In this document: positions 56,394 through 64,000 of the stretch, piece after piece | Layout of the letters: every line of letters starts with the position of its first letter | Numbering within the stretch: position 1 is the stretch's first letter | Origin: Lolium rigidum | Lineage: Eukaryota > Streptophyta > Magnoliopsida > Poales > Poaceae | Direction: 5' to 3' | DNA length: 64,000 nt | NCBI RefSeq assembly: GCF_022539505.1 | Contig: NC_061508.1 | Location: 91,429,276 to 91,493,275, forward strand | Made by a program: the position numbers and the translations under genes | The notes under the pieces: generated by a model | The model's database searches: none | What the model saw: the letters and a program-made list of their open reading frames with translations, nothing else | What the model was told of the DNA's origin: nothing

Positions 56394-57400
56394 CGGATCG
56401 GATGCTGATGCACCCTCCGTCCCCACCCACCCACCAAGAGCGTCTCAATTTTATCAAAATTGAAATATATATATCTAATTTTTAACAAAGTTCAGACATT
56501 TTTGGTGAAACGAAGGAAGTACTCCTATTTATCCCGTTTTTATACATCTCAATTTTGGCCAAACAAACGACTTTTCACAAAACTAGCTGATGCTTATTTC
56601 TTAGATACCGTCATTGTTTTCCGATCAATAGATTTGGTCTCACTAAGAATGAAATCAAAGTTGTACATGCCCTCCGTCAATAAATTTTGCAAAAAAAGAC
56701 TTAATGTGTTCGGCCCTATACCCATTGGTGCCGACTTGCACGACATCGGCTCCATCATTCACGTCGATGAAAATATCTTCGTTGGGGTTAGATGAGGCAT
56801 TAGTTTCGCATAGGGGTTAGATTTGGCAAAAATAAAATACTAGATGAACAATGCTCTTCCCACATCCTTTTTTATAGTTCAAAACAAATAAGGATACAAA
56901 TATAAATATTGTCAAGTGAATGTTTTTGACAATAAGGTGGAGTGGATGCTACTTGCGCACGAATGCAGATTGGATATTTTCTCAAATTGAAAAGGATAAC
57001 TAGAGCAGGGTCTTATAATGAGTTAACTGTAGAATGATAGAGAAATAATATATTGATATAACACACTTCATGTTTATAGAACGATAGAGAGATATAGAGA
57101 GATAAACATGTGCGGCTAGAATTGCGAAATTTCGCTTACATAATTTTATGCGGATGGGAATACATCTAGTATCATATCCACATTTGCTTCAAAATTTAAT
57201 ACCACATTCATATTTGTAAAACAACTTTAGATATTTACCACATTCATTTCTATTGCCGTTCGAATTCAAATATTACCTCATCTGTTTTTTATTTCTTGAA
57301 TATAAATGTTAAATGTTCAGATTATCCATTACTACTCCTTAAGATTTGAGATTGTACATAATAACAGAACTGTGGAAGAGTGAAGAGAGGAGACGAATGA
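56394..57400. other. AT-rich intergenic sequence
   Basis: Possible Stowaway debris at 56415-56525 (ccctccgtcccc… and …gaaggaagtactcct). Otherwise nothing recognisable. Confidence 0.35.
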
Positions 57401-57755
57401 AAAGTGCTTTTGATCCCGGGCTCCAGTGCTCTCACCATTAAAAAATAAAAGATATTTTTACAAGTTATTAAAAATATGAAAGTAATTCTCGAGATCGTCA
57501 CTGATACATCTCACAGTCATGCAAAATCTTAACCTAAAATTATTTCTATTTAATGCTAGATAAAAAATGACAAAATGTAATATGTTTTGGAGATTTGAAA
57601 ATTACTACTTAGATTTACACTTTTGTCATTTTTGTGTAGCTCAGAATATAAAGTGTTTGAAATTACACGTTTGTAACTCAAAAATATGAATTTTGATTTT
57701 TTTAAGAAACGAGACCTCTGGTTTCCATATCCACCAAATATCTATGAACGAAGGG
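57401..57755. repeat. Dispersed repeat, copy 2
   Basis: Second copy of the 53071-53425 repeat, roughly 80% similar by eye and in the same orientation (aaagtgcttttgatcccggg … gaaacgagacctctggtttc). Confidence 0.65.
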
Positions 57756-57959
57756 TTTGTTACTTTGGGGGCCTCTTATTTTTTGGTGTAAGCTTAATTA
57801 GAAGGCAAAATCTGGAAAAATGGCCGTGGGCTTATTTTAGTTTGGTAAACATGGGCTTCACTAAGTTAATTGGACCCCTAATACTACCGGGAGTAGCTAA
57901 CCATCACCCCTTAGCGATGGTTATAACATCGCTAAGGGAAATCCCGTTAATGGGCCTGG

Positions 57960-58265
57960 CCTATTAGTTCGGTTGTTTCAAAATTTTCTAAATTCGAAAA
58001 AAAATTAGATTTAAAATTTGCTCAGAATTAAAATTTTCACATATTTGAAAATTGCTTAGATTTCAAATTTCTCCAAATTTGAAATTTGCTTAGATTTGAA
58101 AATTGCCCAGATTCGAAATTTTCTCATATCTCAAATTTGCTCGGATTAAAATTTGCTTACTTTGAAATTTGTTCGAATTTGAAATTTGCTTAACTTTAAA
58201 ATTGTCTCCACTTTGAAATTTGTTAAAAAAAACAAAAAAATCAAAAAAATCAAAAAAATCAAAAG
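57960..58265. repeat. AT-rich degenerate tandem repeat and A-rich microsatellite
   Basis: About ten degenerate units of 20-24 bp with core tttgaaatttgcttagatt run from 57975 to 58218, followed by aaaaaaatc units to 58263. Flanking sequences (ggagtagctaaccatcaccc near 57890 and cccatcacccgcgggtgatg near 58402) may be the eroded ends of one element. Confidence 0.55.
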
Positions 58266-58440
58266 AAAACGGAAACCGAACAAAAACTATAAAAAACTCG
58301 ACAAAAACCGAAAAAGCCCAAGGCCTACTGGCTCCCTGACTGTTGATGGGTCGCGGCCTAAACTCACCCAGTTAGCTGAACCAGGCGGGCGATGGTTTGT
58401 ACCCATCACCCGCGGGTGATGAATAGGATTTCCCAATACT

Positions 58441-59764
58441 ACCTGCTGGTTAAGAAAAGAAAAAGGAACAACTTTAGTGGGCTGGTCTGGCAGAGAATAA
58501 GATTATGGGCTGGGTCGGAGGCTCATTGTGCAACCGTACCGTTGTTAAAAAAGAAACAATTTTATTGGGCTGGTTTGGTAAAGAAACACTGTTTTCTTTT
58601 GGCCGAAAAGGCGTAAGGACATATAAATTATCTGAAAACAGCTCTTACAAGAAAAGAAAATACAAGTCTTTGAAAACTTCCATCTTCCTTCTGTATCCCT
58701 CGATGACGCGTCGTGAGCAAAGCTCGATGCCGCTCCGGCGTAGCAAAGCCAGTGTCATGAAAGCTTGAATAAACCTAGGCGCTTATAGAAGCAGTTGTCT
58801 GAAAGTTGTCGACGTAACCATAAGATGTCCACGACCATGATCCGGAGATATTGCCATCCAAGAGAAGCTAGTATCGAGAAGGGCTGGGAAAAAAATCCTA
58901 GCTTTGACCAGACGGAAATGGGGGACAAGAAACTTACAAGTTGTACCTAATTCAGCTTCATCAGGCGAACGCGGAACTTGAGGACACCAATATGCTACGA
59001 CATCATCCCCTCCACTAAATACCCCCACCGTAGACAAATACTTATTACGCCACACCTAAAGACCGACGATCGACTCCAAACTCCAACCCGTCGACGCTCC
59101 TTCGCAGAAGAACACCAATCTATGACGGGCCAAAGGACCTTTATTCTCATCACTGACGATGCCCCTACACCTAGAACGAAGTACTCGAAGACTCGATCCA
59201 AGGTTCCACCATCTTGCAGTTGCTGTAGCTACCAACGAAGGGCAAGGGAAGCGGCAGCGACAGCCGAGGGCACGAACTAGATCGCTTTTGGTCGGCTCTC
59301 GTAACGGAGCCCTAGAAAAACATACTAAACATGTTGTTAAGATGCTTTTTTTTTTTGGCTTTTACTTTGTTGTCCCCCTTCTCCAAACTTTGGCTCCCTA
59401 TGGACAATTCGGATCTCGTGACACCCCTTCGTAAGCTAACTTATCCCTTCAACTTTAGTGATGAGGAGGGAGGAGGGGAGACACCAAAGAACACCTCTTT
59501 GTTTTCTGATCTGCAAAAGGAGCACAAAAATTGAATGGAGAGAGTGGTCTAAATTTTCGATGCATTTGCAAGCTTGGCCACTGCTCAGATCTTGAGCTGG
59601 TAGTCAAGAGCAATAGTACGAAACGATAAGCTGTCAAAGTTCACGAAAGAAAAGCCCTGCATTTGTGGTCTTTCCTTCTACCGCCTAGAATAGTACAACT
59701 CAGGACAGTATTGTCATGTGATTGTGCCTTCGTGGGACGCGACAGGACTCGGGAGCAGCACTTA
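58441..59764. other. Unassigned sequence, probably transposon debris
   Basis: A minus-strand frame 59055-58783 (SGGDDVVAYWCPQVPRSP, ARIFFPALLDTSFSWM) and GC-rich sequence to 59290 look like a degraded repeat, but I cannot name the family. 59300-59760 has nothing recognisable. Confidence 0.3.
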
Positions 59765-60050
59765 GAGCAAGTACAATAGAGTCCAGTCAGCTGACTATAA
59801 GACATTAAATAATATATTTTAGATGAGTTGGAGGAGAGAGAAGAGGAGAGAGAAGGGAGGTGGGCTACTATGCAATAGCCAGACTTCTGCAGCGTGCTTC
59901 CTGGCACGCTGTGAGAGTGAAAGGTGGGTCATATATTAGTAAAGTACTACATTCTTATAGCCAACTATTGTACATGTTAGCTATATGATGAATACAAATG
60001 ATATAACATCTTGTTATAGCCAACAGTTGGCTATACTATTGTAATTGCTC
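59765..60050. mobile_element. Tourist-like (Harbinger) MITE, 286 bp
   Basis: Ends GAGCAAGTACAATAG and, reversed, GAGCAATTACAATAG, with TTA duplications (59762-59764 and 60051-60053). The interior includes the common grass arrangement of agtcagctgactataag at one side and ttggctata at the other. Confidence 0.85.
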
Positions 60051-60370
60051 TTAACAACGGAATGAGCGGCTGCACTAATTACCATGCAGTGTTGTACAAA
60101 GAACAGGACAACGGAGCAGAGCATGAACCTGGGCTAGATAACTGGTGGTGGCAGTAATGACAGAAGGGCCAAGCACACATTCCGGTGATTATGCAACATA
60201 GGTTATAACTTACACAATTATCTTATCCATAGGTCGCTTTCTGTACGATGTCAACATGTGCTTAGCTGATGCGGTTGTATCCCATGAGCTCGCCGATATC
60301 CGCTCCACGTAATTCATACCCGTGTTCAGCACGTTGGACATTTGAATACTCGGACTTGTGGATAAAATTC

Positions 60371-60541
60371 GCATCCTCATGCCTGTGGGCATCCGTTGAT
60401 AAAATTCACATCCATGTAGCTGCGGAAGCAAGCATGCATATATATATACATAGTCATTCACATCCTCGTGGCTGTGGGCATCCGTTGATAAAAATTCACA
60501 TCCTTGTAGCTGCGGAAGCAAGCATGCATATATACATAGTC
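60371..60541. repeat. Two-copy tandem repeat, period 89 bp
   Basis: Units share gctgtgggcatccgttgat, ttcacatcc and agctgcggaagcaagcatgc, then atatacatagtca. The second unit starts near 60460. Function unknown; it lies 0.4 kb 3' of the DRT100-like gene. Confidence 0.85.
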
Positions 60542-60963
60542 AGAGGCAACACGGTATATATCTTACACTTCTCAGAATCTGCCATTGACGAGTTGGCAGT
60601 GCAAATGCTTGTATACTTTTTGTTTGTACAGCTCAAACTTCACTTAAAGTAACATCACGCTTAATCCAAGTAAGTAATCACTAGCAAAAGAAGAAGAAAA
60701 TATGAAAGTGAAAGTGAAAAGGAGGAAAGAATGGATTCTCCTTTTCCTCGCCGTTTCCTTGCTCTGCTCACACACGTTCGGCAGTACAATATTTATCTAC
60801 GTACTTGACTTCTTCTATACCCAGCTCGTCACGCACGACCACGCAGTTGGTACCCGGTTACGGTACATCACACACACACAACACACGCTAGGTCGCTAGT
60901 AAAGATCATCCGAATTCGGGTCGACGCGATCGGACGGCCACGGTGAGCGCTCGCCACGTCCGT

Positions 60964-62109
60964 TCACGTGCACTTGCCGAGCGGGGACCCGCAGAGGCAG
61001 CTGTTGCTGGCGAAGGACTCGGCGTCGAGGTGGTCGAACGGCGGGCCCGCCGGGATGGTGCCGCACAGCCGGTTGTGGCTGAGGTCGAGGTGCCCCACGT
61101 ACGCCGCCGACGCCAGCGACTTGGGCACGCCGCCGGTAAGCCGGTTCCGCGACAGGTCCAGCAGCATGAAGTACGACTTTGCCGTGAACACGTCTGGGAT
61201 GGGGCCCTCCACGGCGTTGCGGCTGAGGTTCACGATCCCGAGCCCCTTGGTCGCGAGTAGGTTCGTCGGGATCCGCCCGGAGATGCGGTTGCCGCCAAGG
61301 TGCAGCGTGGTGAGCACGCCGTTGCCCGAGGAACCGAGGCTGTCCGGGATCGCGCCGGTGAGACGGTTCTCCGAGAGGTCGAGGTCGGCGAGCCTGGTGA
61401 GGGAGCCGACGGACGGAGGGATGGGGCCGGAGAGCCGGTTCCGACTAAGCAGCGCGCGGCTGAGCGTGGCGGCGAGGTTGCCGATGCTGGCTGGGATCCG
61501 GCCGGTGAGCTGGTTGTTGGCGAGGTCGAGGTGCTTGATGGAGGCGAGGGAGGTGACGGAGTCGGGGATGGCGCCGGAGATGAGGTTGTCGGCTAGGTTG
61601 AGCACGGTGAGGCGGGAGAGGCTGCCGATGGAGCGCGGGATCTCGCCGGTGAGGCGGTTGGCGGGGAGCTCGAGGATGCGGAGGGAAGTGAGGGCGGTGG
61701 CGATGCACGGCGGGATGGGCCCGGATATCTGCTTCCAGTCGGCGAGGATGAGGGAGGAGAGCGCGTCGAGGCGGCAGACGCGGTCGGAGATGTAGCCGGA
61801 CATGACGCCTGAGGCGGGGCGGCCGGCGGGGGCCATCACGGCGTCCTCCGCCTCGCCGCGGAGGGTCAGGTCGGCGACGCGGCCGTTGGTGGGGTCGCAG
61901 CTCACGCCGTACCAGTTGGCGCAGCAGTCGTCGCCCTTCCACGTGGAGAACACGCCCAGGCGCGCCTCCGACAGCGCCGCCCGGATGGAGAGCAGCGCGT
62001 CTCGGTCGGACTCCGAGCACGCCGCGGCGGCAGCGGCAGCGGAGACGAGTACCGCGAGAGTGGCGAGCGCGAGGAGCCGCGTGGCCGGGCTCGGAGCGGG
62101 AGATGCCAT
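60964..62109 (-). CDS. DRT100: DRT100-like secreted leucine-rich repeat protein, 381 aa, single exon
   Basis: Intact, intronless and GC-rich. The start at 62109 is chosen because it begins a clear signal peptide (MASPAPSPATRLLALATLAV, cleavage near residue 28-31). Upstream in-frame residues to 62238 look non-coding. Residues 31-71 are a plant LRR N-terminal cap (CSESDRDALLSIRAAL … WKGDDCCANWYGVSC). About ten 24-residue LRRs of the plant extracellular type (L..L.L..N.L.G.IP) span ~115-350. The C-terminal cap ends CLCGSPLGKC. There is no transmembrane segment or kinase, so it is an apoplastic protein. The family includes Arabidopsis DRT100 and resembles polygalacturonase inhibitors; its actual role is poorly defined, and the DNA-damage label comes from a bacterial complementation screen (from memory). 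The large plus-strand frame 60968-61795 is an antisense shadow. Confidence 0.92.
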   Translation of the reverse strand: MASPAPSPATRLLALATLAVLVSAAAAAAACSESDRDALLSIRAALSEARLGVFSTWKGDDCCANWYGVSCDPTNGRVADLTLRGEAEDAVMAPAGRPASGVMSGYISDRVCRLDALSSLILADWKQISGPIPPCIATALTSLRILELPANRLTGEIPRSIGSLSRLTVLNLADNLISGAIPDSVTSLASIKHLDLANNQLTGRIPASIGNLAATLSRALLSRNRLSGPIPPSVGSLTRLADLDLSENRLTGAIPDSLGSSGNGVLTTLHLGGNRISGRIPTNLLATKGLGIVNLSRNAVEGPIPDVFTAKSYFMLLDLSRNRLTGGVPKSLASAAYVGHLDLSHNRLCGTIPAGPPFDHLDAESFASNSCLCGSPLGKCT

Positions 62110-62267
62110 TGCTTTGTCTCCAGTGGAGTGGAGTGGACAGTGCCGAGTGGAGTGAGCTTGCACAGCAAAGCTTTTAGTAGAGGCTTGGAGATTGATCAAA
62201 TGGCCATTCTGCCCTTGAGTAACCGCGTTCTTGTGCATTTTCTTCCGTTACAAGTTACTCCAGCTTA
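62110..62267 (-). promoter_or_regulatory. Short proximal promoter/5' UTR of the DRT100-like gene
   Basis: Only 158 bp separate the start codon from the MITE at 62268. I see no convincing TATA box in it, so the transcription start may be inside or beyond the MITE. Confidence 0.4.
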
Positions 62268-62642
62268 GAGCACCCCCACTTGTTGACGCTCCCCACGCTC
62301 AAATCCGGCGAAATTTTCGCTCGGATTGGACGAAAATTTGGCCTGGGGGGCAGTATATTTCCAGTCGTGTGCTCCCCAAGCGGCGTTTCTCGGGGAAAAA
62401 GAGGATGGTCCGGGGAGTCCGGACGAAAGAGGAGACACGTGGGCGTGGGCGGTTGGTTTTGCTCCATCCGGAGTTCCCGAGCGCTCCCCGGAGGGCCGGG
62501 GATGGCGTGGGATCGCCGGATAAATTTAGGCCCAAATCCGGATGAAAACGAGAATCTGGGGACGCGACTGGATCGTTTTTCACCGTCCGGATGTAAAAAA
62601 CAGCTCGTGGGGGGTTTCTCGGGGAGACGAGTGGAGATGCTC
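62268..62642. mobile_element. GC-rich Harbinger/Tourist-type MITE, 375 bp
   Basis: Ends GAGCACCCCCACTTGTTGAC and, reversed, GAGCATCTCCACTCGTCTCC, flanked by TTA (62265-62267 and 62643-62645). The interior is unusually GC-rich, with many ccgga/tccgg palindromes. Confidence 0.85.
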
Positions 62643-62645
62643 TTA

Positions 62646-63246
62646 GTCCTAGTACTAACTGGTCAGACTAGCATCACGTAGGCTGCTCGACGGATAACAG
62701 CGGTAATTCTGAACGTACGGAATCTTGCTTACGGAATAGTTTTACGGACTAACATGGATGCACGTGATTGGTGCGGCTGATTCTGCTTTGCATGATTTCA
62801 GGGACATAGGCTGCCCAACTTGATGCCACGTCTGTCCGTAAGAGTGATTTTGTACAAAATCATCCGTATGTGTAGCGTTACTCCGGATAACAGTGTCAAG
62901 TCAAGTTCACAACATGTTTCCTGGACAACGTAAGCTATCTCTAGCGGTTAGATTCATTTTAAACACAAATTATGTACGTTTTGGTTCGTTTAAGTCAGGT
63001 CAAGAGAAGTTATATCCTCCTATTGCCTGTCCGGCCCAGAGGCAAACCCAGCGGCATGATGTAGTTCATCATTTCATCTTTCTTTTAGGATAGAAAACGT
63101 TATTCATTGATGGAAACCATCACTCGTATGGAGAAATAAGAGGAAGAGTACATCATTAGTAAACCAAATGTAGAACTAGTACGTAGCGAAGGCTTTCTCA
63201 TCAGAGGGTTTGTCGCTGGACCGGGAGCTTGTGCCGCAAGAGGCCA
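62646..63246. other. Uncharacterised intergenic sequence
   Basis: Mixed-composition sequence with no recognised feature. The last 180 bp may be the 3' UTR of the minus-strand pseudogene that ends at 63247. Confidence 0.35.
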
Positions 63247-63756
63247 CTAGCAGCCACTATTCTTCCTCGTCGGAGTCGATGGTGTTGATGTCGGCCTCCG
63301 AAGGCTACGGGCATTCGCAATGAGGTCCTTGACGATGGTGCGGCCGGGTCTTGGCCAGAACTTGATCTGCTTGGCCATGTTCTTCTTTGGAGGTGGGTGC
63401 TCATCGTCGAAGCGGTTCAACTTCTCCTCTCGCTCCTCGCGAAATAGCGTCAGCCAATAGAAGCTATTGGTGTCGTACTTTGGGTCGAGCCACATCACCT
63501 TCTTCTACCTGCGGCAGAAGACCTCGTGGCCAAAGTTCTTGCCGCGGGGCAGTGGCGGCACAGGCACCCAACCGAGGCTGATGGCAAAGCCCCTCGACAC
63601 CGTCGCTTTTGGCAGCACGAGTATGACATACTTGGTGCACCTGGTGGACTCTTGTGCCAGCACAGCCAAAGACCGGTCCATGTCAACGGTGGGAGAAGAA
63701 GGCTTCAAACCCCGGTGCTCTTTGGAGCATGCATGGTTGGAAAATGGCAATGGCAA
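63247..63756 (-). pseudogene. Unknown grass repeat-associated protein with one internal stop
   Basis: One continuous frame of about 170 codons from MPLPFSNHACSKEHRGLK, with TVDMDRSLAVLAQE, PPLPRGKNFGHEVFCRR, then a TAG, then KKVMWLDPKYDTNSFYWL, FREEREEKLNRFDDE and a Lys/Arg-rich C-terminus. The TAG at 63507-63505 is the only interruption. Such proteins occur in many copies in Triticeae, from memory, and are probably transposon-borne. The N-terminus is probably incomplete. No function can be assigned. Confidence 0.45.
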
Positions 63757-64000
63757 TGGATGCGGGAACTAGCGCGTGCGGACGCTTGACTTCAAATGGA
63801 CGGACGGCCATGATCAATGCCGGTGCATGAGTTGAGGGGCTGGCATTGATGGCGGTGCATACCTTGACCTACCATTGCTGATGAGGTAGAAGTGTAAGCG
63901 ACTGTTGGGTCGCTGTCTAGGGGTCCAAGAACCACCCGAAGGACACGCGAGCGGTTCGTGACGCATCCGTGCCTTCGCAGCCCAAATTTAAGCTAGGAAT
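63757..64000. other. Flank of the repeat-associated pseudogene to the window edge
   Basis: GC-rich sequence with cggacgg-type motifs (63776-63810) and gacacgcgagcggttcgtga near 63941, resembling the non-coding part of the repeat carrying the adjacent pseudogene. Cut by the window edge. Confidence 0.3.

Noticed and set aside
56415..56525. A Stowaway MITE
   Set aside because: The ends look Stowaway-like but do not pair convincingly and no clear TA duplication delimits them.
60968..61795. 275-codon plus-strand open frame
   Set aside because: It is the antisense shadow of the GC-rich DRT100-like gene and has no domain of its own.

Overview
The window looks like a repeat-dense chromosome arm of a large-genome Pooideae grass (Triticeae/Poeae type). 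Three things point there: GT-AG genes with GC-rich single-exon or GC-rich 5' ends, Stowaway and Tourist MITEs, and nested LTR retrotransposons of grass types (Tat-lineage Gypsy, Athila-like Gypsy with a tRNA-Asp primer site, a LARD-like element, Copia LTRs). A run of exactly 100 Ns (468-567) marks a scaffold gap. Species and TE family names cannot be fixed from sequence alone.

Layout. 1.5-6.05 kb: an intact seven-coding-exon gene on the minus strand (710 aa, related to Arabidopsis At2g42320/At3g57780), with a 5' UTR intron and a TATA box. 6.6-19.8 kb: a nest in which a Copia-type LTR is split by a solo LTR (TSD GTTAC) and by an 11-kb Tat-lineage Gypsy element (TSD GAAAA). That Gypsy is itself interrupted by an Athila-like solo LTR (TSD GCGGG). 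19.8-22.06 kb: unassigned sequence ending in a TATA box and ATG. 22.06-24.49 kb: a small CACTA-like element with 'tgccgacgg' subterminal repeats.

24.68-49.0 kb: a PIF/Harbinger-associated (Myb/SANT-like, NAM-associated type) pseudogene on the minus strand, broken by two retrotransposons inserted 116 bp apart. One is a LARD-like element with two 6331-bp LTRs and a 2.9-kb non-coding interior (24950-40546, TSD TCGGA). The other is a non-autonomous Athila-like element (40663-47482, TSD GGGAG) carrying one unknown ORF.

49-64 kb: lower repeat density. It holds MITEs, a decayed mitochondrial complex I ESSS-subunit-like gene (54970-55312), a 1036-bp Harbinger-like element just upstream of it, an intact DRT100-like secreted LRR gene (60964-62109), and a TE-associated pseudogene at the right edge. 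The At2g42320-like gene and the ESSS gene are, as I recall, neighbours in Arabidopsis, so the 49-kb gap between them here may be an old gene pair pushed apart by repeats.

The main cross-cutting observation is that paired LTR copies differ mostly by CAG/CTG versus CGAG/CTCG alternations. The same change sits in a primer-binding site and at a pol frameshift. It looks like systematic consensus error at methylated CHG sites and would make many apparent frameshifts, and LTR age estimates, unreliable. I did not find a convincing new multi-gene system. The most unusual signal is a set of about a dozen primer-site-like motifs inside the LARD interior.
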